This document shows positions 1 to 6,560 of a DNA stretch of 6,564 nucleotides, one piece after another (position 1 is the first letter of the stretch; each line of letters opens with the position of its first letter). Position numbers and translations under genes: made by a program. Origin of the DNA: Tannerella sp. Its GTDB lineage: Bacteria; Bacteroidota; Bacteroidia; Bacteroidales; Tannerellaceae. The notes below the pieces were generated by a model. The model made no database searches. It saw nothing but the letters and a program-made list of their open reading frames with translations, and was not told the origin of the DNA. The DNA is taken from assembly GCA_031282485.1 (NCBI GenBank), contig JAITDQ010000217.1, positions 1 to 6,564 of the forward strand. Direction: 5' to 3'.

Positions 1-2505
1 ATTTTGGGCGCCTATACACGAAATACGCATCCTTCGGGCGGCGTTTTTGCTACCGAGTTTACAGGCGGCGACGAACTGATACTCGAATATGCAGAATCGG
101 AAATCAGCGACGAAAAGCCGCATATACATATCGACAATATAGGATACGGTTATAACGCTTCCGCCCTGAATACGTTTTCGGACATATCCACGCGAAAGAC
201 GTCCGGCTCTTGCATGGTTAACATAAACTGCGAAGAGGGTGATGCGTGGCAGAATGAGAAAAAAAGCGTGTGTTACACCATTCAGAGAGTCGGTAGCATG
301 TCGTATATGTGTACCGGCTCGTTGATGAATAATACGGCGGAAGATTTTAAGCCGCTTATCCTGACGGCTCGCCATTGCGCTTACAACCCCGAAGCGTCAA
401 CCGTAGCCGACAGTACGGATATGGAGCAGGCGCTTTTTTATTTTCACAGGGAACGTGAAGGTTGCGACGACAACACCCTTTCCGTAATTGCAAAAACCCT
501 GGTCGGATGCAAGTTGCTTGTCAAGACGGGCATGGAAGGCGGCTCGGACGGGATGCTGTTGCTGCTGAAAGATGAGATACCCGAAAGTTATGACGTTTTT
601 TACAGCGGGTGGTACAGGGGCGATACGCCGGCATCTTCCGGAGCCGGCATTCATCATCCCGGTGGCGATTATATGAAGATATCAACGTATGGGACGCCGG
701 CGCAGACTTCTACTTTCATGTCTTCCGAATTTACGGGATATAAAAATGCCCACTGGAATGTGACTTTCCAGGAAACGGCAAACGGCTTTGGCGTAACGGA
801 AGGCGGTTCGTCGGGATCGCCGCTGTACAATGAAAACAAGCTCGTTGTCGGGACATTGACGGGAGGCAGTTCATCATGCGACTATCCGAAAGGCCTTAAT
901 ATTTATGGAAAAATGAACCATCACTGGAATAAATTTCAGGCCGATTCCGCCCACATGGATATATGGCTTGATCCCCTAAATTCCGGCGCAGAACAGTTGG
1001 CCGGGCGTTTCCGCAGGGTGTTTAAGCCTGCTCCGTCCAACCTCAAGGCCGTTAATTATGGGCAAAGTATCGTTCTGAACTGGAACGCTCCCCGGGGAAC
1101 GGAACGTCCGGAGAGTTATAAAGTGTATCGTTACAATCAAAAAATAGGTGAAACGACAGCCCTCACCTTTATCGACGAGGAACCCCTTGTCGGATCTTTG
1201 TATTATTCCGTTTCTGCGGTTTATCAGGAGGGAGAGGAATCGCCTTTTGTTTCTACAACCATATCGTATGTGAAATTCAAAGCGCCTGCCGATTTGAAGG
1301 CGGAACGTATAGATGCTACCGAGAATGTGAAATTAAGCTGGAATGCGCCTGTTTATGATCAGACGATTTATTGGGGGACACTGCAAGCAAAATATATAGT
1401 AGGTTTTGAAAAAAACGACCCGTTCTATTATGGACAGAAATGGTCCCGCGAAGAAATCGCTCCGTTAGACGGGAAATTCATAAAGGAGGTTCGGTTCATT
1501 CCACGGGAAGAAAGTACGTATGGGATTTATATTTCGCAGGGAGATTATGTTTACCGGCAGGATATCGAACAGTCCTTACTCCGATATGATAATTTTAATA
1601 CCATTGTATTGAATCAGCCGTTTGTGATTGACGGCTCCAGGTCGCTTATTATTTCTGTTTACACTTCAAATGAAGGAGACGGCTATCCTGCCATATGCGA
1701 CGACGGCCCGGTTGATGACGGAAAAGGCAATCTCTTTTCTTTTGACGGGGAAAACTGGGGCAAATATTATGATGAAAACGAACCTGACGAATATGATTTT
1801 AACTTTATTCTTTCCGCCTTAGTATCGTCCGAAAGCGGAGCTTCGAGTCAGGATTCAGGGAATGGCGACGGCAAGGTGGTTTTAAATTACGGCTCCGGCG
1901 TTCCGGAAAACAGCTCCGGGACGGTGCGCAGTTCAAACATTCCGGAAAACGGCGCTGCTGTTTCGGGGAATCATTCCAAACGCGTGGCGGCTTTCCCCGG
2001 ATATGTGAAACTTCAGCGTGCAGAGGCATTTGTTAATGACGAACACATGTCTTTACGCAGTTCCGTACCGGCGGCATTTCCCGAAGTAACAAGATACAGG
2101 CTTTACCGCAACGGTTCGGTGCACAGGGATAATATTTCTCCCGAAGAAACCACCCGGATGGAAAAAGCTCCTTTAAATGCCGACTATAAGTATGCACTTT
2201 CGGCATTTTACGGCGACATTGAGAGCGACAAAAGCAATAATGCGAATGTGACCGTAGGCGTGGAAACGGTTAATGATGCGACAGATATTTTCCCCACAAT
2301 GTTTTCGAGCCATGTTTTGCTGAAAGGATACAGTTCCGTTGCACGCCTGGATGCGGTTTCCGTTTCGGGGAAAATTTGTCTGGCGGTGAATCGCCCGGAT
2401 GAAATAATTGATACCTCTTCGTTATCGCCGGGATTGTATTTCTTCCGTATATACGATACGGATAACAGGATATTGAAAGTTGTACGCGCCGTAAAAATAC
2501 CTTAA
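1..2505 (+). CDS. Secreted lysyl-endopeptidase-like serine protease with Fn3-like modules and T9SS type A sorting domain (5' partial)
   Basis: Extracellular S1-type serine protease exported by the type IX system. The frame is open to the window edge, so the signal peptide and part of the propeptide are missing; residues below count the TTG at base 4 as 1. Residues 1-64 look like the end of the propeptide (GDELILEY). The protease domain (about 65-340) matches Achromobacter protease I motif by motif: SGSC with C70/C76, CTGSL (C103), TARHC with catalytic H124, SDGMLLLL with D182, IHHP (216-219) and GGSSGSP with nucleophile S270. C70-C292, C76-C154 and C103-C125 are the expected disulfides; C90/C169 are extra. 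The R64-K65 pair is a plausible maturation site. Then come an Fn3-like domain (343-422), the start of a second Fn3 (428-450), an inserted beta-rich domain (about 451-607), a Ser/Gly-rich linker (608-660), the rest of the second Fn3 (about 695-751) and a T9SS sorting domain (about 757-833, with LSPGLYFFRI and the terminal VVRAVKIP). The Lys-C specificity Asp appears to be Asn299, so cleavage preference is uncertain. Confidence 0.93.
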   Translation: MLGAYTRNTHPSGGVFATEFTGGDELILEYAESEISDEKPHIHIDNIGYGYNASALNTFSDISTRKTSGSCMVNINCEEGDAWQNEKKSVCYTIQRVGSMSYMCTGSLMNNTAEDFKPLILTARHCAYNPEASTVADSTDMEQALFYFHREREGCDDNTLSVIAKTLVGCKLLVKTGMEGGSDGMLLLLKDEIPESYDVFYSGWYRGDTPASSGAGIHHPGGDYMKISTYGTPAQTSTFMSSEFTGYKNAHWNVTFQETANGFGVTEGGSSGSPLYNENKLVVGTLTGGSSSCDYPKGLNIYGKMNHHWNKFQADSAHMDIWLDPLNSGAEQLAGRFRRVFKPAPSNLKAVNYGQSIVLNWNAPRGTERPESYKVYRYNQKIGETTALTFIDEEPLVGSLYYSVSAVYQEGEESPFVSTTISYVKFKAPADLKAERIDATENVKLSWNAPVYDQTIYWGTLQAKYIVGFEKNDPFYYGQKWSREEIAPLDGKFIKEVRFIPREESTYGIYISQGDYVYRQDIEQSLLRYDNFNTIVLNQPFVIDGSRSLIISVYTSNEGDGYPAICDDGPVDDGKGNLFSFDGENWGKYYDENEPDEYDFNFILSALVSSESGASSQDSGNGDGKVVLNYGSGVPENSSGTVRSSNIPENGAAVSGNHSKRVAAFPGYVKLQRAEAFVNDEHMSLRSSVPAAFPEVTRYRLYRNGSVHRDNISPEETTRMEKAPLNADYKYALSAFYGDIESDKSNNANVTVGVETVNDATDIFPTMFSSHVLLKGYSSVARLDAVSVSGKICLAVNRPDEIIDTSSLSPGLYFFRIYDTDNRILKVVRAVKIP

Positions 2506-2532
2506 AGGAAGGGCGTTTTTATACAGATATGG

Positions 2533-2588
2533 GACAGGCCGGTTTTATGTTGAAACGGAAACATCAAAACCGGCCTGTCTTACTTTTT
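2533..2588 (+). terminator. Intrinsic terminator of the protease gene, inside the 3' end of the convergent gene
   Basis: A perfect 14-bp inverted repeat (GACAGGCCGGTTTT at 2533-2546 and its complement at 2566-2579) is extended by ATGT/ACAT with one bulged C, giving an 18-bp stem around a 10-nt loop. On the plus strand it is followed by TTACTTTTT (2580-2588), and it starts 28 nt after the protease stop codon. On the minus strand the same hairpin lacks a following T-run (the sequence is CCATATCTGT), so it probably works mainly for the plus-strand gene. The right arm and T-tract encode about the last dozen residues of the minus-strand radical SAM protein. Confidence 0.85.
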
Positions 2589-3324
2589 CCGCTATTTGCT
2601 CCAGCGTTTCCACCGGCGTTTTCTGCAAAGTTTTTACCGGCGTTTCCCGGTTGACGGTATAAATCATTACTTTTTCCGGGCGTATTTTTTTCAGGGCTTC
2701 TATCCACTGCGCAACGTTATCGTCGCGGGTATTATCTATGTAAACCCCGTTATGCCGGCCTTTCAGAAAAATTGTTTGAATGATCAGTTTCCCATTGAAC
2801 CGGCATAATTGTTCGATAACCTTTTTTGCGGTGAAACCGTGTATTTCGGGCTGGTCGATTTGTTCGATTAAATCGTCGCATACGGCGTCCAACTTCATCA
2901 GGTTTTCATCCGCTTTACACAATGCCCGCACGACTTCTTCCTTATGTAACAGGGTCGAATTGGACAGTACGGCGACTTTTGCCGCCGGGCAAAGACGATT
3001 CCGTATTTCGAGCGTGTCGTCCATGATGTCGGCAAAATCGGGATGCATTGTCGGTTCGCCGTTCCCGGAAAAGGTGATAACATCGGGACACGCGCCTTCC
3101 GTAGTCATCGCAGTAAGTTTTTTTGTCAGCGCCTGCCTGACCTCTTCGCGTGAAGGTGCGGGCGTTTTTGTGCGGCGTTCCTCGTTCAGTCCACATTCGC
3201 AGTAAATGCAGTTGAACGTGCATCTCTTGCCGTTCGACGGCGAAAGGTTGATGCCTAACGAGATGCCTAACCTGCGGCTTCGAACCGGGCCGTATACGAT
3301 TTCATCGAATAGTAACGTCGACAT
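2545..3324 (-). CDS. Radical SAM protein, COG0731 type (TYW1-related Fe-S oxidoreductase family)
   Basis: Cytosolic radical SAM enzyme expected to bind one [4Fe-4S] cluster and S-adenosylmethionine. Counting from a possible TTG start at 3333, the N-terminus carries the family signature YGPVRSRRLGISLGINLSP (14-32), then the cluster motif C38-x3-C42-x2-C45 (CTFNCIYC), and the SAM-contacting segment TFSGNGEPT at 87-95. The C-terminal half is a typical partial TIM-barrel with QTIFLKG (186-192) and VMIYTVNRETP (222-232). I prefer the ATG at 3324 (259 aa) over the TTG nine bases upstream because it is a standard codon and keeps the whole signature; the TTG form would be 262 aa. No cysteine precedes C38, so the second N-terminal cluster of archaeal TYW1 is absent, and a wyosine role is not expected in bacteria; the substrate is unknown. 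It lies 58 nt downstream of the HhH-barrel gene on the same strand without a visible terminator, so it may be co-transcribed. Its final codons double as the terminator of the convergent protease gene. Confidence 0.9.
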   Translation of the reverse strand: MSTLLFDEIVYGPVRSRRLGISLGINLSPSNGKRCTFNCIYCECGLNEERRTKTPAPSREEVRQALTKKLTAMTTEGACPDVITFSGNGEPTMHPDFADIMDDTLEIRNRLCPAAKVAVLSNSTLLHKEEVVRALCKADENLMKLDAVCDDLIEQIDQPEIHGFTAKKVIEQLCRFNGKLIIQTIFLKGRHNGVYIDNTRDDNVAQWIEALKKIRPEKVMIYTVNRETPVKTLQKTPVETLEQIAEKVRQAGFDVSVST

Positions 3325-3382
3325 ATTTTTCAATTATTGTATGCATAAATACTTCAAACAGACTGCAAAGAAACACTTTTTT

Positions 3383-5467
3383 TTAGAATTTCCATCGCAG
3401 TTGGGCATATAAATCGGTTTTGTCATGTCCTGCGATTTCTTCCGTGTCCGTACCGATCGTATTGCGGTCAAAATAATGTGTCCAAGCAGCTTTTATTGAA
3501 ATGTAAAGCTTTGCGGTGAAATCATAACGTACGATAGCCGACAGGCGTGTGCCTTCGCCGTAGAAAAACGGCATTGAAAAACCGTAAAGCATATTTTTTT
3601 CATTTGCATAAATCCGGCTGTTGTAGCCGTCCGTGTTAAAATATGCGGCATAAACATCCACCTGAACCGGCGAATCGGGCTTTTTCCACCCTGCATTTTG
3701 CGAAACGACCCATCCGCGTTCGGCGGCGGATACGTTTTCGTCGTATGCGTTACCTTCTATCGTTGTGCGGAACGTCATGAGGTCTGAGGACTTGTGGATT
3801 ATCTGTAAACGTAACCTGTGCCGGTCGGACGGTTTGATCGACACTTCGTGCTCTTCCGTGACATTCTTTTCACGCTGCCGGAAACGGTATCGTGCGGATA
3901 CGGTTGTGTTTTTTATCCTGCTGAAATCAGCCTGAAGCATGTATTCACGCCCGGACGACGGGGCGTCTATCCCGTATTTAATCCACGGGAAACGGAAAAA
4001 ATCGGTATAACCCGAAAACCGCCAGTAGGGAATCGGCGCCCATTGCATGCTGATATACACTCCTTCTTCATTCTGAACGGTGGAACTCTGCGAGAAAGCA
4101 TTGCCGTAGAGAGCTTGGTATCTGCGGTCGTAATATCTGTGCAGGATGAGTGTCCGTATACCGGACGGAGCGCTCCATTGCAGGGCGTTCAGGGTTGCGG
4201 CGGCGCCGTTTTGCGAAAAGGCGGTTTCGCCGTAAAAGGTGATTTTTCCGTGTTGCCATTTATAATCAATGCTTGCGTTCGTATTCCGTTTGCCGCGGAA
4301 GTAAAATTTGTTATAGGGCATCGGGTTGGGGTCGACGGAGGCGCCTCCGAATGAAGAGGTCAATGCGGTGATGCCGACAAGCAGTTGCGGGCTTATGTAC
4401 CGGATGTTGCCGCCTGCCGTTTGAACCGTTATGTTATGTTTTTTCTCCAGGTCGCCTTTTGTACGGTGAATACCGTCTGTTTTAAACGATGAAATCGTGT
4501 TTTCTCCGGCCGTGGCATCCGCATGGCGGGTCGAATAAAACGCGCTTATATCCACGTTTTTCAAGGATATGGTGGAAGCGACGCCACGGAAAAAATCATT
4601 TTCGTTTGTCGAATAGTGACGCCTGAATCCGTTATTGCGGCGTTCGGCCTGCGATAATATGCTGCTTCGCGACGGGGTGAAATCGTTGCTTATGACAAGT
4701 CCCTGGCCAAAGGATACTTTAAAATCCCCGACCGCAAAACTTCTTATTTTGCCGACATCTTTCAGGAATACATGCCCCGAATAATAGTCAAACCCTTTGT
4801 GCTGCCCGTTCCAAAATGCTTCTCCCGCATCTTTTTCCGCCACAAATCCTATTTGCAGGCGGTTGTCGAACGAGTAAGCGTAACGCACGGATGAATAAAA
4901 TGGTTCCCCGGCATATTTGCGGTTGGGATATTTCTGCAACACGCTGTCGGGATAATCCCCATATCCTTTCTTTTCGTTCAGGCATCCGTCATATCGCAAT
5001 ACGAGTTCGTTTTTGCCGTATTTCAAAAGATTTTTAAGGTTTACGGCGCGCATTTTATTGACTTCTCCCACATATACGAACGGAAGTATCAATTCGATCG
5101 TCTGCATGTCTAAGAACCGGATATTTTTGAGTTCGTAGATTGAAACGAATTCACCCTGTTTTTTCAGATAATCGAGTATGTAAAGGATTTGTATATCCGA
5201 CAGGAAGGGCAGTTTTTTCAGATCTTCCGCCGTGACAAGGTTGAGGTTTAACGGGTTTTCGGAGAGATAAGACAAATCATTGTATAATGATTCGATGGAT
5301 TCGCTGTTTTCGTCTTCCGAATCTTCCAGCAGTTCCTCTATGTATTCAATCCACTTGTCATTGGAAATGATTTCCTGACTGTAAGCGTTATAACAGTTTA
5401 TCAACACGGTTATCAACCATGTTGTCAACATCCGTGACATGCGTTGCCGTTTTTTGGTAAATTTCAT
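3383..5467 (-). CDS. Outer-membrane beta-barrel protein with N-terminal helix-hairpin-helix (ComEA-like) motifs
   Basis: Predicted outer-membrane protein of unknown function, of a type seen across Bacteroidales as 'helix-hairpin-helix domain-containing protein'. Residues count from the GTG at 5470; I choose the ATG at 5467 (694 aa), which directly follows it. A basic N-terminus and a hydrophobic stretch (14-30) form a signal peptide, with likely cleavage after AYS (31). An acidic segment (EELLEDSEDENSES, 45-58) leads into two HhH-like repeats at about 72-134: NPLNLNLVTAEDLKKLPFL, then EFVSIYELKNIRFLDMQT. These match the ComEA-type pattern, but the glycines of the usual GIG hairpin are missing (LPFLSD, RFLDMQ). 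From about 150 to the end the protein is a run of alternating amphipathic beta-strands rich in Tyr, Phe and Arg, ending in LRWKF with the C-terminal Phe typical of barrels inserted by BamA. It lies 28 nt after the smaller barrel gene, so the two are probably one operon. Membrane location is well supported; function and DNA binding are not. Confidence 0.88.
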   Translation of the reverse strand: MKFTKKRQRMSRMLTTWLITVLINCYNAYSQEIISNDKWIEYIEELLEDSEDENSESIESLYNDLSYLSENPLNLNLVTAEDLKKLPFLSDIQILYILDYLKKQGEFVSIYELKNIRFLDMQTIELILPFVYVGEVNKMRAVNLKNLLKYGKNELVLRYDGCLNEKKGYGDYPDSVLQKYPNRKYAGEPFYSSVRYAYSFDNRLQIGFVAEKDAGEAFWNGQHKGFDYYSGHVFLKDVGKIRSFAVGDFKVSFGQGLVISNDFTPSRSSILSQAERRNNGFRRHYSTNENDFFRGVASTISLKNVDISAFYSTRHADATAGENTISSFKTDGIHRTKGDLEKKHNITVQTAGGNIRYISPQLLVGITALTSSFGGASVDPNPMPYNKFYFRGKRNTNASIDYKWQHGKITFYGETAFSQNGAAATLNALQWSAPSGIRTLILHRYYDRRYQALYGNAFSQSSTVQNEEGVYISMQWAPIPYWRFSGYTDFFRFPWIKYGIDAPSSGREYMLQADFSRIKNTTVSARYRFRQREKNVTEEHEVSIKPSDRHRLRLQIIHKSSDLMTFRTTIEGNAYDENVSAAERGWVVSQNAGWKKPDSPVQVDVYAAYFNTDGYNSRIYANEKNMLYGFSMPFFYGEGTRLSAIVRYDFTAKLYISIKAAWTHYFDRNTIGTDTEEIAGHDKTDLYAQLRWKF

Positions 5468-5473
5468 CACTTG

Positions 5474-5487
5474 AACCGTTAACCGTT
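5474..5487. repeat. Tandem heptamer in the spacer between the two barrel genes
   Basis: AACCGTT occurs twice head to tail (5474-5480 and 5481-5487), within the 28-nt gap between the small barrel stop codon and the ATG of the HhH-barrel gene. In the transcript it reads AACGGUUAACGGUU, just upstream of the start, where a ribosome binding site would normally be. No Shine-Dalgarno sequence is present. It may be chance; a role in translation is speculative. Confidence 0.6.
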
Positions 5488-5495
5488 GTTTCGTT

Positions 5496-6314
5496 TCAGA
5501 AAGAGAAGGAAAGTCCGACGCCCATGCTTACGCCGAGTATGGAATGATACATCATACCGACATCGGCGTCGATACCGGCTATGCAATAGCCTACGCCCAA
5601 TGAAGGTCTGAGTGGAGCGGTTCTTATTCCGGTACGTATTTTGAAATCATCGAACGGTATGTATTCCATACCGAATGAACCGGTGATAACGTTTTCTTCG
5701 CTGTTTTCGAGGCTGCCGGTTATTAACGCCATGTTCATAATGTCCCAGTTGAAACCCAACTGTACGGAATAGGATGCAATATGTTTGTTGTCAATATTTT
5801 TATCCCCGGTTTTAACGGAAGGGAAGTGTAGTATTGACAATCCTGTCAACACGTTTTCAACAGGCCGGTACGTAATGCCGACGTCTGCGGATACCCGGCC
5901 GGAACTTTCTTCGAAAAGCGCCGATTGGAGCAGGGCATATTGCAGCGCTATTCCAAGCGACCATTTATGAGCGATCCGTTTGCCCGTTGACAGCCGGAAA
6001 AGGCTTTCGCGGTACTCGTCATAGCCGAACGAAGTGATCTCAAAGCCTGCCGGCAGGATATCATTCAGGCAGTAAAAGCCGCCGCTTACGGTCGCTAATT
6101 CACTGACGGAATATCGGTTGTAATAGTTTGCATACAGTTTATTCCGTTTCTGCAGGGCCAGAAGCGCCGGGTTAAAAAGCGGAGTTTCCGTCACACCTCC
6201 TCCGCCGAGACTTAACGTCCGCAAGTCCGGGAGGCGCAGATTGTCGGTGGCTGTGGCGGTTAAATACACAAACCACCCGAAGAAAAGCATCGTAATGATT
6301 CGTTTTGTTTTCAT
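5496..6314 (-). CDS. PorQ/FadL-like outer-membrane beta-barrel protein of unknown function
   Basis: Predicted small outer-membrane barrel protein of 272 aa. The ATG at 6314 is followed by a clear signal peptide (basic MKTKR, hydrophobic 6-19, likely cleavage after TATA around residue 22). The mature N-terminus reads SLGGGGVTETPLFNPALLAL (35-54), resembling the Gly-rich stretch followed by an 'NPA' motif found in PorV, PorQ and FadL/OmpP1-type proteins. The rest is alternating beta-strands with turns (for example KWSLGIALQYALLQSALF, VSADVGITYRP, DFKIRTGIRTAPLRPSLGVGY), ending in GLSFSF with a C-terminal Phe typical of outer-membrane barrels. A perfect Bacteroidota promoter lies just upstream, which makes this the first gene of the operon, and the HhH-barrel gene follows after 28 nt. 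I do not recognise a named gene. The PorV/PorQ resemblance rests on pattern, not alignment, so T9SS involvement is only a possibility. Confidence 0.82.
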   Translation of the reverse strand: MKTKRIITMLFFGWFVYLTATATDNLRLPDLRTLSLGGGGVTETPLFNPALLALQKRNKLYANYYNRYSVSELATVSGGFYCLNDILPAGFEITSFGYDEYRESLFRLSTGKRIAHKWSLGIALQYALLQSALFEESSGRVSADVGITYRPVENVLTGLSILHFPSVKTGDKNIDNKHIASYSVQLGFNWDIMNMALITGSLENSEENVITGSFGMEYIPFDDFKIRTGIRTAPLRPSLGVGYCIAGIDADVGMMYHSILGVSMGVGLSFSF

Positions 6315-6340
6315 AAGTACCGACCGTTTTATATGCCCTG

Positions 6341-6372
6341 CAAATGTAATGGGAAAAAGTTATATTTTCAAA
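6341..6372 (-). promoter_or_regulatory. Bacteroidota-type promoter of the barrel operon
   Basis: On the minus strand, TTTG (complement of 6369-6372), a 20-nt spacer and TACATTTG (complement of 6341-6348) match the Bacteroidota primary-sigma consensus, TTTG about 20 nt before TAnnTTTG, with no mismatch. The expected transcription start is near 6334, giving a leader of about 20 nt before the ATG at 6314. The -33 element lies in the first copy of a tandem 20-bp repeat. Confidence 0.8.
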
Positions 6373-6403
6373 TAAAAAGAATAATTTTCAAGCAAAAAGA
6401 ATA
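6364..6403. repeat. Tandem 20-bp AT-rich repeat over the -33 region of the barrel operon promoter
   Basis: Two abutting 20-bp units (6364-6383 and 6384-6403) share 18 of 20 bases; both follow the pattern ATTTTCAA..AAAAAGAATA apart from two central differences (AT versus GC at unit bases 9-10). On the minus strand the first unit supplies TTTG for the -33 box, whereas the second has CTTG. The arrangement could be a duplicated upstream element or a pair of regulator sites on one helical face (20 bp is about two turns). No known operator is recognised. Confidence 0.75.
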
Positions 6404-6428
6404 AAATGAGTAAAAATGAAGGGAAAAA

Positions 6429-6459
6429 ATTGCAGATGAAAAAAAAAGCGTTACCTTTG
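6429..6459 (+). promoter_or_regulatory. Bacteroidota-type promoter of the tRNA-Lys gene
   Basis: TACCTTTG at 6452-6459 is a full match to the TAnnTTTG -7 element. It is preceded at a 19-nt distance by ATTG (6429-6432), a three-of-four match to the TTTG -33 box. The expected transcription start is about 6466, leaving a leader of about 20 nt that would be removed by RNase P before the tRNA at 6488. Confidence 0.75.
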
Positions 6460-6487
6460 CACCCGCATTTCAAAAGGATGTCCCGTC

Positions 6488-6560
6488 GATTTGCTAGCTC
6501 AGTAGGTAGAGCACATCCCTTTTAAGGATGGGGTCCTGGGTTCGAATCCCAGGCAAATCA
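6488..6560 (+). tRNA. tRNA-Lys (anticodon UUU)
   Basis: A complete 73-nt cloverleaf can be folded: acceptor stem GATTTGC (6488-6494) with GCAAATC (6553-6559) and discriminator A6560; D stem GCTC (6497-6500) with GAGC (6509-6512); anticodon stem CATCC (6514-6518) with GGATG (6526-6530); loop CTTTTAA with anticodon TTT at 6521-6523; T stem CTGGG (6536-6540) with CCCAG (6548-6552) and loop TTCGAAT. All four stems are fully paired. The variable loop is a short GGGTC. CCA is not encoded (the following bases are CTGC), so it must be added after transcription. Confidence 0.97.

Noticed and set aside
4..6. TTG at base 4 as the start codon of the protease gene
   Set aside because: The reading frame stays open to the window edge, there is no signal peptide after it, and the sequence starts in the middle of a propeptide-like region; the true start lies upstream.
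2780..3205. 141-aa open frame on the plus strand inside the radical SAM gene
   Set aside because: It is antisense to conserved radical SAM motifs and its Ser-rich translation matches nothing recognisable; it is a shadow frame.
3325..3382. Separate promoter for the radical SAM gene
   Set aside because: On the minus strand TATTTATG is a near match to TAnnTTTG, but the nearest TTTG is only 14 nt upstream instead of about 20, so support is too weak to list it.
3350..3390. Terminator after the HhH-barrel gene
   Set aside because: The sequence after the stop is A-rich followed by scattered T's, but no stem longer than about 4 bp is visible, so read-through into the radical SAM gene remains possible.
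3818..4354. 178-aa open frame on the plus strand inside the HhH-barrel gene
   Set aside because: It lies wholly antisense to a strongly supported barrel gene, has an Arg/Val/Gly-rich composition without recognisable domains, and has no promoter.
5060..5260. HhH-barrel protein as a ComEA-like DNA-uptake factor
   Set aside because: The hairpin glycines needed for canonical DNA contacts are missing and no other competence gene is present, so a DNA-uptake function is not assigned.
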